This document shows, piece after piece, positions 54,582-64,000 of a DNA stretch of 64,000 nt. The stretch is from Calliopum simillimum. Lineage: Eukaryota; Arthropoda; Insecta; Diptera; Lauxaniidae. The notes beneath the pieces are model-generated. The model was given only the letters and a program-made list of their open reading frames with translations, was not told the origin of the DNA and made no database searches. A program made the translations under genes and the position numbers. Within the stretch, counting starts at the first letter, position 1. Every line of letters starts with the position of its first letter. The DNA is taken from assembly GCA_951812925.1 (NCBI GenBank), contig OX638370.1, positions 77,854,004 through 77,918,003 on the forward strand, given 5' to 3'.

Positions 54582-57429
54582 GTTGAAAAGTTAAAGTACA
54601 GAGGTACTTTAGGCTGGGAAGGTTTTCCTATCTTCTGAAGGCTCCTGGACACCATTTGGTGAACAGTGTCGCAGTCTGTACGTCGAACACTTTTTATAGT
54701 GATGGCTAGGAGTGCATGGTAGTTTTGAATAATTAATCTTATAATTTTACCGACACAGATTAAATAACACTACGTAGTATTCATATTCGACACGTAAACA
54801 GCTGTCAACTAAAACAGTCAAGGAGTTTGACATCAGATAATCGAATGAAGAAACTCCGAGATATCCCGGCCGAGAAAATCATTTAAAGAATATTGGAGAT
54901 GTTACAGAAATAATAAATAAATCTTGAATAACATAACACATTGCTTGCAAAGTTAAGTTAAGTAAATGAAACCAATTTATCTGCTGAAAGAATTAATAAT
55001 TTAAAAGAAAGGTATATCGATAAGGTATTTTTCAACCATACTCCTCCAACTAGTAAAGAGGGGTGGGGAAGTGGTAGATAATATTATCGAACAGCCAAAA
55101 GATCAAAGTAAAACACGGCGCTTACCATCTTTCATAGTTTAAAAAATTTTTGAAAACGTGCAACATAACTTTCGATGAATCGAACAGTGACCGAAAATAG
55201 GTTAACTTATTGACTGTTTACGACCACATAATATGTGGAAAAATTAGTTTTTCGTGTGAATTTTTGCTTTGCCCTCCATAAAGTTTCTAGTTTTTTGTAA
55301 TTTTCGATGTTCCCAAGTTTCGGAAATAGAATTTCAACACAACTTCTATTTTGTAAAAAGCACATCTTATTGTTTTATTCTTAGGCATTTTGTTCCAAAA
55401 CAAAGTCCTTAAGCTTTCTCATCAGTTCGTTTTGGCGGTTTTTTTTGCCATTTTCATTTTGTCTTAATGTACAACACAACAGCTAATTCTGACTTCATTT
55501 AAATGCTTTCGGAATTAATTTCGACCAAATATTTGCAATGCTCAACTGAAATCGTAAGGAGCCCGAACAAAAAGGCAACATTTTATTTATTTCACTTTTT
55601 GTACGGATTTCGTCAAATTTTTTTTCTGTTTTTTTTTATGTTGTTGTTGGTACTGTTGCTGTTGCTTCATTTTAATTGCAGACACAATGTGACATGAAGT
55701 TTTAGGGATCGTTTTACGTGCTTAAAGTCTGTTGCGATTTCATTTTTTTTTCTCAATATTTTGGAACCCCAATATTGACTACATGGGCGCGCATCATGGC
55801 AACGCTGCAAAAGTCTTTTAAAATTGCCACAGTTTGTTAAGCAAAGATTCCACGGATATTTGTGTGCAAGATCGACTTAAACAATTTCAAGTATTTTGCT
55901 CAGATGCTGCAGTAACAAATACAAAGAAATGTTGGTTTTTTTTAATGTTTTTGTTGTCGGGGAAGCTCTTGTCAATACTTGTTAAAATTTGGACCTAAAA
56001 TAATCTGTTAAAGGTTTTGTTTATCGTTTACTCACAATAATTTCCATCAACTTAACCTCAACAAAGTCATGAGTCGTGAGTGAGTGTCCAACAATATACA
56101 CTTTCGAACAATTAGTATGTACTTCGTGAAGTTGGTTCATTTTCTTTGACATTTTTCGAATGAAAATCTCACTTGATTCGACTTTAAATCAACAAATTTT
56201 TAAATTATTTTTAAGCTTTAAATATGGAAATATCTTAATATTCATCAAATATCTATTATCATGTTGTACTTTTTCCCCAATATATATTTGTTTCTCACTA
56301 TCTGCTGTTGCATTGTGCCCCATTAAGCCACCAAGTTGGTTCAAATTAAAAACCCAACGATCATTAGTCATTCATACGCACTCGTATTTACTTAATTCGA
56401 TTAACCTTATGGCCATAACTTGACGTAACATACCAAAAAATCATAAGCCAAATGACGAAAGACCTGAGACTGACTGACTGACTGAAGTATAACAAGTTGT
56501 GTTTTTGTTGGTTGTTGCCACCAACAACACCACCACCACTGCAACAGTTTCCCACAACCTAAAAATGTGTAGTGAAAAATCGGGGACCAACAATTAAGGC
56601 AGAACATCAAATGTTTGAATTTTAAAGCCACAGGTCACCATTTATCATGGTACACATTAAGACGCTAATTAATTTGTCTTAAACCACAATACCAGTTCAC
56701 AATATAGCAACACACGAACAAAAAAATTACAAATGTTACCATACATATCCTGAAGGTCTATCTGCATTTTCTTTTGGTTTTTTTTTTTTTTTCGTTGGGT
56801 TCTTGACTGATGCTGCTGCTGCTCGAATTAGTGTTTGCTATGGTCATGAGAAAGTTTTTTACTGCCGCTACTGTGTTTCAACTTTCCGAAAATGAAAAAA
56901 AATAGAGCTTGTAAGCTTTTTTTCGGCTTAAGTTTGAATTCAGTAAAGATTTGATAAAAAAAATGCAAAGCTCTTGTTAAGATATTGAAGACCATTTACT
57001 AAATGGTTTAACATCAGCCATCATTAAACATAGACACCTTAAACCAGCCTGCTCATCTATTGTCGGTATTATCGCTATGCTTTTATTGGTCAATCAGCTA
57101 CATCATAATAACACTGGGAAACAAATTTAAAATTTAAGATTTGACTTAAAAGTAATTTTTGGTTTCCGTGTTATTTTATGGTTTAAAATATTTCTTCTCT
57201 GTTTTCATTTTGAAACACAAGAAACAGACGATAAATTATGGAGAGAGAAATGACATTGTGGGACAAGAATCACAAAATAAAGAAGTATTTTGGAGGACCA
57301 CAAAATTTCAAAAATCTCATGGTGCATTTATATAGAAAAATGTTTCACTAATAATACAGTGATCTGGTTGAGTACTTAACATGCCTTAAAAATTGCAATA
57401 CACCCTCAAAATCTTTAGAAATCTACCAC
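54582..57429. other. unique-looking intronic stretch
   Basis: No convincing exon is seen. It contains GTTGTTGGTACTGTTGCTGT triplets near 55641, a (GACT)n tract near 56471, an A/T run near 56780 and CTGCTGCTGCTC near 56814. Frames of 60-87 codons (for example 56160-56423) show no domain. Confidence 0.4.
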
Positions 57430-58612
57430 ATTCCCGCAACCACAATCACCAACTACAACTGCCGCAGTGACTTGCAGTAGTAGTCGAATACAAACACAAC
57501 CGCCTACAATCGATGAAATAGTGAAAGTTATCCAAAGCATGGAAAACACTAAGGCCGCCGGCATAGATCAAATAACAACTAAACTGCTAAAAGCATGCCC
57601 CATTACATCAGCTAAGATTCTTCATCCTCTGATCGCCAGAATCTGGAGTGATGAGCGTTTGACATGGCATGTTAGTCAAATTGCCGAAAAAAGGTGACCT
57701 AAGCGAGTGCCGAAATTATAGAGGAATAACTTTGCTCTCAGCACCATCAAAAGTACTGACAAAAGTGCTTCTAAGGAGGGCAAGCGAAAAAATTTATTCG
57801 GCCATCCGAAGGCAGAAAGCAGGATTCCGCCCAAGCTGATCATGTGTGGATTAAATCAACACCCTTAGAATAATTTCAACTTGTCTTCGTATACTACAGC
57901 ACTGCCTTCGATAGTGTCGCACGAGTAAACATTTGGGTTTCACTGCAGCGAAGAGGTATTGCGGCAAAGGCCATAAACTTAGTAGGAACATAATATGAAG
58001 GCTTTTAATGCAACGAGTTGTTGTCACCGATATTCACCACTAATTCAGGCGTCCGGCAAGGGAGTTTACTTTCACCATCACTCCTCATTATCGCTCTTGA
58101 CGATATCCTAGATAAAGCTCTAAATAAGGCCAAAAAGGGGTATCCAATGAATCTTTACCAAACATCTAGAAGATCTCGACTACGCTGACGACATTTGCCT
58201 CTTATTGTCCAAACACTCCGATATACAAAGCAAAATTGAAGACCTTGTCTTAGAATCACATAAGACTGGCCTAAAAATCCACGTATCCAAGACTAAAAGC
58301 ATGAAGCTGATCGCAAACAGGAATGACACCACGTTTAGAGCTGGCAGTGATGACATCGAAAACGTCGATAGCTTCACGTGTTTAGGAAACATTATCTCCA
58401 TGGCTAAAGGAGTAAAAGAGGATATCAACTCGAGAATAGCAAAAGCAAAAGCAAAAGGCGAATTTGCTCAACTGAACAAAATATGGTCTTCTTCCGTTAT
58501 ATCCACAAAAACGAAAGTGCGACGTACTTTTTCCTATGTCGTCTTCAATTCTTCTGTATGCTGAAGCGAACATTTCTTATCAAATCCGCCCAAATTAATA
58601 AACTGACCATGA
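57430..58612 (+). pseudogene. RTE reverse transcriptase fragment, decayed
   Basis: Plus-strand reading matches the RTE ORF from TTTAAVT..SSR through PTIDEIVKVIQSMENTKAAG, the DYxTAFDSV region, GVRQGxLLSPS, LEDLDYADDICLLL and GAGSDDIENVDSFT-like sequence to KIWSSSVISTKTKV. At least three frameshifts and internal stops break it. Both ends of the element are missing and no target duplication was found. It belongs to the same family as the ORF at 45519-48371 but is older. Confidence 0.85.
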
Positions 58613-60251
58613 AATAAGTAGCTTTCAGTATTTAAAATTATGTTACTTGGTGTAGTGAACAACTACGTATTATCATTATCATTATCATCGTTACATCATG
58701 ACCACCATTATCATCTTCAAAGTGCTACACGGTTAATTTGCATTTTATTTGGATAAATCTAATTTAAGACCCTGTGTTTTGTCGGGGGCAGAAGGTGAAA
58801 CATATTCAGCAATAGCACCAGTATCAGCAGCCAATACCGCATAATTAGTAAAATGAGCAAATGAACAAAAAAAAAAAAAAAAATTGATATGAAAAAAATC
58901 GACTCTACAAAAAGATAAACTGTCAGATTTAAAGTCAACGGTTGTTCCAACGAACACATCGTAAATTTGTTTGTTTTGGATTTTGTTTTTCTTTATTTTT
59001 TTTTTGTATCGAATGTTAAACGTTTTCGGATTCGGACATTATTTATGCTGGATTAATTAAGGTTTATACTCAGACCACTCGATCTATTCAATGAATATCT
59101 CAATGGGCGCATATCATTGAATTTGTCTATGAGAGTTAAATGATATTGTTATTGTTGCTGCTGCCAAAAGCCTTAATCTCGTTTAGTGTTTGTTTTAGTT
59201 AATTATTTCATAATTATTTATGTTTGTGGTTAATGGAGGTTTTACATTTTGTTGTGTATTTTGCTAATTCAACAGTTTTAATTTCTTGATTTTGGTCATC
59301 TCCTTATTTTTGTTGAAGCAAAGTACGAACTACGAGTTAAAAATATCAGAATCGTTACTAGTGGCAATGCGCCCCCCTCCTCCCCCTTCAAAAGAGCACA
59401 AGAAATTTATTGAATATTTTGCTATTTTTATACAAAAAAAATTTGCTATTTATTCAAAAATGATTGAGAATTTATGTTACAAAAATAATATAATTGGAAT
59501 CCAATAATACGAATGCGAATCTGGCAACTATTTTTTTTCTCTTTCAGATCTGGGATTTGAGCTTCCTTTGTTCATAAGTGCGGAACAAACTTTTTTCAGG
59601 CATATATGTAGTGCACTATTTAACTTCTCCAATTGTGCCTTAACTTTCCGAGATATCTTCCATTGAAATAAATGAATCGCAACTTTATGTTAATGACTAA
59701 ATTAAATTTACATGAAGTTGAACTTTAATACCAATGGATGTTATCTCGGAATGTTGGTCCATTTATCTTTGAAATGGTCTTCGTTGAAGAGTAATTGCAA
59801 TTTAAAAAGTAAGACATTTTAATATGAACTTTTACGTAGCATTCTGTATATCAAAACTGTGCAAAGTTTTTTGAATTGGGCTATCTCCTAAACTTTAAGC
59901 CGTACAAAAACATTTTTTTCTATAGCGAGATATTTGCAAAATCTGGTTTCAGTGACCTTTGAGACTAAATAATTATTTATGCGAACAATGGACTGCAATG
60001 AACTTTTTACTTTTCATTTATCGTGCATAAATAAATATAACTACGGTAAAAAAAAATTTACTTCGAATTACATATTTCGCGCTGCAGCTCTTTTTTATTT
60101 AGTTTTCCTGGGCTAATAATAAGCTGCTTTTTTATTTACAAGAAAAAAATAAAAAAAATGGAAAATCTTATCTATTTGTACGTACAGTTTAATTTAGTTT
60201 GTCATAAGCCTGATAAAGAAAGATTATTTATTTTACTAAATTTAAATACCT
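58613..60251. other. unique-looking intronic stretch
   Basis: No gene is recognised. There are ATTATCATTATCATC repeats near 58670, an A run at about 58866-58882, a T run near 58995 and TTGTTGCTGCTGCC near 59152. Confidence 0.35.
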
Positions 60252-60259
60252 ATGTATAT

Positions 60260-61319
60260 TAGGGTGGGCCGATTTGAAAACTGATCTCGGCTACCCCCCT
60301 ATGTGAAAGTTCATTCAATTCTATGAATATTATCCCAAGGAACTATACCTCTACGTTCAACTTAAGTTCGGCGCATTTTTGATTGAAAATTTTACCTTGC
60401 GTTTAAAGTTTATTTTTATGCTTAATTTTCAAAATTCTTATAGAGACAAAAGTAATATCATAATATGTTTTGGCTGGTATTCTGTCAGCAATCAAAAAAT
60501 TGGGTTCTCTTTTTTATGGAAAGCTTACTTGATAGCGTGGAATTGATTATATTTTTAATTTTACAGAACAATATACCAAAAATCCATGTAAAAATATGAC
60601 TCGTTTATTTTGAAATCGGTTATTTGACCGATATAATTTTTTGGAATAAATTTAATCAATTCCACGCTATCAAGTAAACTTTTCGTAAAAACAGAACTTA
60701 ATTTTACTGATTACTGAAAAAATACCAGCAAAAACATATTATGATATTACTTTTGTCTCTATAAGAATTTTGAAAACTAAGCATAAAAATAAATGTTAAA
60801 CGCAAGGTAGAATTTTCAATCGAAAATGCGCCGAACTAAAGTTGGACGTAGAGGTATGGTTTCTTGGGCAAATATTCATAGAATTGAATGAACTTTCAGC
60901 CTAGGTTGGTGTTTTGTTTGAAAAAATTGATCCAAAAATATGAATCGTTTATTTTGAAAGTCGGTCATAATAATCGGCTATTTGACCCATATCACTTTTT
61001 TAAATATACAGCATCAATTCCACACTATCAAGTGAAGGTTTTGTTTAAACAAAACCTAATTTAATTGATAACTGATAGAATCCCAGCCAAATCATATAAT
61101 GACATTACTTTTGTCTTTATAAAAATTTTTAAAATTTAGTATGAAAATAAAAAAAAAAAAAATACTAAAAGGTAAAATTTTCGATCAAAAATGCGCCGAA
61201 CTAAAGTTGAACGCAGAGGTATAGTTCCTTGGGCAAATATTCACAGAATTGAATGAACTTTCACATAGGGGGGTAGCCGAGGTCGATAAAATTTCGTCCA
61301 TACAATTTGGCCCACCCTA
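60260..61319. mobile_element. hAT-like foldback with three arms
   Basis: The ends are TAGGGTGGGCC and its complement GGCCCACCCTA, flanked by the exact 8-bp duplication ATGTATAT (60252-60259 and 61320-61327). Inside, one arm (about 60280-60565) is followed by an inverted copy (about 60600-60905) and then by a second copy in that same inverted direction (about 60920-61300). Shared landmarks are GGAATTGAT, GACAAAAGTAATATCATAAT and AATGCGCCGAACT. There is no transposase. Confidence 0.85.
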
Positions 61320-61327
61320 ATGTATAT

Positions 61328-62511
61328 AAAAGCTTTCGTATGATAAATTCAGTAATAAGTACACGCAGCTTATTTACTTAATTATAGATTGGATATTCTA
61401 TGAAAAAAGTAAAAATTCTTTTAAAGTACCATGTTATCGTCAGAATACAGCTGATCATCAATAAAATATTATTTTTAACTTTTTTTTTTAACATACAAGG
61501 AGCATACTTTCCAACTATGAATCAAGTTATGAGATTAGCAAATAAAAATAAAATAAAAAAAAACATAAAAAAAGTCTACAAAATTATGCAAATTATCATT
61601 ATTGTTGGTGTTCTTGTCTGTTTAATGTCATTAAATGTGGAGTAATTAAAACAGGTTCGCTGCCTAATTCTTTCGTTTTTGTATCTCATGTCAATTGAAT
61701 TGCATTTAACTATGACAAAACTCAATCAGAAGCAATAAAATTTCATCAAAAAACACGCAAGCAACAACAACAACAGCAGCAGCAGCAGCACAAACATTAA
61801 GAGCAATCAATTAAACGCTCCTCAATGCGTTCGCTCGCTCGTTTGTTGACTATTAATTCCGTATTTTTCTACGTTTTTATTTTACAACCGAAACGGCAAC
61901 AGAAGTTGCAGTCAATTAATGGACACCTCATGACCAACACGCTGCTGTTGCTGTGTTGCGTAGAGAGACACAACTCTACGCAACACAGCAACAACAACAA
62001 CAGCAACAAAAAAGAAACACAAAAGAAAACTCTTAGTTAAAGCAAATAAAAATTAAAGAGCGCAACAAATTGAAAATAAATAAAAGCAGGTGCGATAGTG
62101 TTGGTGAGCACAGAATCACATTTAGCGTTTTTCAAAAGAGATACCACCATTGTCCAGAAGAGAGTCTGCAAAGTGCGCCAGCAATTTGAAAAACATAAGA
62201 GTGGAATGTGTTGTGTCTTTTTTGTATTCCTCTGAAGTATTTGTGTTAACTTTTTTTGGTCTCAAACTCTTCGTCATTCTATGGTGCTATTGAGAGTTGT
62301 TTCATTATTGTTGTTGTGCATTAGTTGAAAAAAATATCTGCAATGAGAAAGAGAGGGAGAGATCAGACCGGGAAATTCCATGCGTTGTTATATATATGAG
62401 CTAAAATCAAAACTGTTAAAAAGTTTGAAAAAAAATTTTAGAAGCAAAAAAAAAACACAAATTTTAAATTGTAAATGTTTATAAAGGTTAAAACTGTACA
62501 TTAGGGTGACA
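61328..62511. other. unique-looking stretch with triplet repeats
   Basis: No convincing exon is seen. (CAA)n/(CAG)n tracts lie at 61762-61790 and 61992-62010. Frames at 61400-61645 and 61825-62040 show no domain. The composition from about 61680 to 62350 is typical of fly untranslated or intronic sequence. Confidence 0.35.
61947..61992. repeat. perfect 19-bp inverted repeat
   Basis: GTTGCTGTGTTGCGTAGAG is followed, after an 8-base loop AGACACAA, by its exact complement. It lies in unique-looking sequence, not in a recognised element. Confidence 0.85.
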
Positions 62512-63116
62512 GTTAAAATATCCATTTCTGTGCGGCCCCCTCAAAAGGCTCCAAATAAATAAAAAAAAAATCTTCTGAAAATTTCAGCTCCCTATCTCAA
62601 CTATAAAACGCACTTTTTCCCATATGAATTACAAGCGATTTTTCATAAAAATATCTTAATCAACTTTTTGCCCCTATATCATGTCACTTAAAATTTTAAA
62701 TTTATCATTAATTACTAAGTGCATAACTTTTTTTTTATTCACAAAATGCAATTGTGCATTTATGGCAGATACAGTAAAATCATACATAAAAAAATTAAAT
62801 AAATAAATTTAAATTTTTATATAAAAACTATCACATCCTGGTGAGTGTATCTTCACTTTGCCTTGTATGGAGGGTGTGGGGTGTGGCGTGGCCAATTTTC
62901 TCAAAGAATGTTATTGGTCCCGAAGCATTCACATTCTTAAATTTTTTAATGAAATTTCCTTGTAATTCATATGGAAAAAAATAAGTCCCTTGGGGCGCGT
63001 TTTAAAATTGAAATAGGGAAATTAAATTTTCAGAGGATATTTTTTAATCAAATCCCAGACCTTTGAAAAGACGGTTGGTCGAAAATTCCAGAAAGTGTGT
63101 TTTAAGTGTAACCCTA
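62512..63116. mobile_element. hAT-like foldback, eroded
   Basis: The ends TAGGGTGACAGTTAAAA and, at the right, the complement of TAGGGTTACACTTAAAA match closely. Inverted similarity continues inward (TCTGAAAATTT, AAAACGC and CATATGAATTACAAG on both sides). The 8-mers at the flanks do not match, so the target duplication is lost. Confidence 0.6.
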
Positions 63117-63656
63117 CAGGCACTAACAGTTCTCAGTATTTGAATGAAATTTGGTTGGATTATCCCGAAAAAAGTTTTCAGCAGAGCACTTTGGAGCTTT
63201 TGTTTATTTGGGAAGTCCCACGCTCTTTCATCCGAGTTTGCCGAGATCTTGCTCAGAGCATGTTTTTGCTGTTATAAGGATCTGAGTGAAATTTTGTTGG
63301 TTTATATCAAAAAACGTTTTGAAACTTTTGTTTAAATGGAAAGTGCCACACCCTTTTGTCCGATTTCATCTAGTTTTTGCTCAGAGCTTGCGCTTACCAT
63401 CCTTAGTATTTGTATGTATTTTGGTTGCATTATCCTGAAAAATACTCCTAAGGATGCATTTTGAATGTTTTTTTTTTGAATGGGCGGTAGGCGTGTCTGT
63501 TGGCCGATTTTACTCATTTTAAACATGTCAAGCTAACTTATCAAACTATTTTTCTCCCAAAAAATATTAACATGATTTCAACGGATAGACAGACAGACAT
63601 CCAGATAGGCAGACAGACATCCAAACAGACGTTGATCAAGAATATATATGGGCATT
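63117..63656 (-). mobile_element. mini-me/DINE-1-like fragment, copy F
   Basis: Minus-strand tandem units (GGGAAGTCCCACGCTCTTTC and GGAAAGTGCCACACCCTTTT) lead to GGGCGGTAGGCGTGTC and a GACAGACAGACATCCAG tract, then the start of the core (GATCAAGAATATATAT). The 5' end of the element is missing, where another repeat begins. Confidence 0.65.
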
Positions 63657-63661
63657 ACCCA

Positions 63662-64000
63662 ATGACGAACGTGACCGTTTCACACATTTAAAGTGCAAAA
63701 TAAAAGTGGTATTTAAACATATTTTTATTTTAGTTTTTACTTAACATTCTAGTTCTTAGGTAGCACTAAATTGAGTGCCAACATCGATAGCAGGCGTAGT
63801 CTTGGTTGCAAGATACATGCAAATAAGACAAAAAACGAACGTGACAAAACTAGAAGTAGTTTTCGTGCCTATTCAAAGAAAGTCCAGCGAAACAAGTCAG
63901 AATTTTTTAGTGCGACTAATTTTAGAAAATTATGCAATAATGTTACTTTATAATGTATTTTGTTTGTTTTAAATATATTCTGCATTTTTCTTTATTTGAT
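63662..64000 (+). mobile_element. second copy of the 17-kb dispersed repeat (runs off the window)
   Basis: From TGACGAACGTGACCG onward it matches, in reverse, 17905-18080 and then 16836-17020. The intervening ~0.9 kb is absent, so this is an internally deleted copy. It continues to the last base. Confidence 0.6.

Noticed and set aside
56160..56423. 87-codon frame in unique sequence
   Set aside because: Phe/Leu/Ile-rich translation typical of AT-rich non-coding DNA, with no domain, splice context or repeat of it elsewhere.
1..64000. Search by eye for tRNA, rRNA, bacterial-type operons, viral integrations and LTR pairs
   Set aside because: No cloverleaf, rRNA segment, gag/pol with LTRs or virus-like frame was recognised. 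A profile search could still find decayed ones.

Overview
This window looks like nuclear DNA of a higher fly (Diptera, probably Schizophora). It is AT-rich and gene-poor. The dispersed repeat carrying (TA)n - conserved core - (GTCY)n is the mini-me/DINE-1-like design of Diptera. It also holds an RTE-clade LINE, many (CAG/CAA/TTG)n tracts of the kind common in fly introns, and a decayed piece of the fly neuroglian gene with two short introns. A tephritid or other acalyptrate fly is plausible, but I cannot fix the species. I found no intact host protein-coding gene, tRNA, rRNA or CRISPR array. The window reads as a long intron or intergenic region filled with nested transposable elements.

Layout. 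0-6 kb: two good mini-me-like copies with ~142-bp internal tandem repeats, a decayed third copy, and a TIR MITE. 8.2-11 kb: a 492-bp Helitron, then a probable second Helitron carrying 1.7 kb of a 39-bp minisatellite. 11-14.5 kb: a GC-richer block with a hairpin, a hAT-like MITE with CGTG-rich ends, and a piggyBac-like MITE. 16-18 kb: a dispersed repeat seen again at the window end. 19.5-27 kb: a cluster of foldback elements. The main one is a Tc1-like element with an IR/DR end structure (21678-27008). Its left arm holds a 2.4-kb hAT-like palindrome with ~1.1-kb arms, and its broken transposase holds a 342-bp TIR insertion. 27-33 kb: tandem and inverted repeats of several families.

35.2-38.7 kb: a 3.5-kb element bounded by 15-bp identical TIRs and rich in ACTGTAA-type motifs. 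Between its ends lie the decayed neuroglian exons, so it looks like a transposon that captured a host gene fragment. 39-45.4 kb: more mini-me-like copies. 45.5-48.65 kb: an RTE LINE with a 950-codon ORF and a 13-bp target duplication, inserted in an older pogo-like relic. 49-51.6 kb: LINE fragments. 53.3-54.6 kb: a foldback element split by a short RTE copy with a 14-bp target duplication. 57.4-58.6 kb: a decayed RTE fragment. 60.3-63.1 kb: two more TAGGGTG-ended hAT-like foldbacks. 63.1-64 kb: a mini-me-like fragment and the second copy of the 17-kb repeat.

The only long open frame is the RTE ORF, and it has lost the start of its endonuclease domain. Everything else is non-autonomous or decayed. 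The short stretches between elements look like unique intronic background, with homopolymer runs and triplet repeats but no convincing exons.
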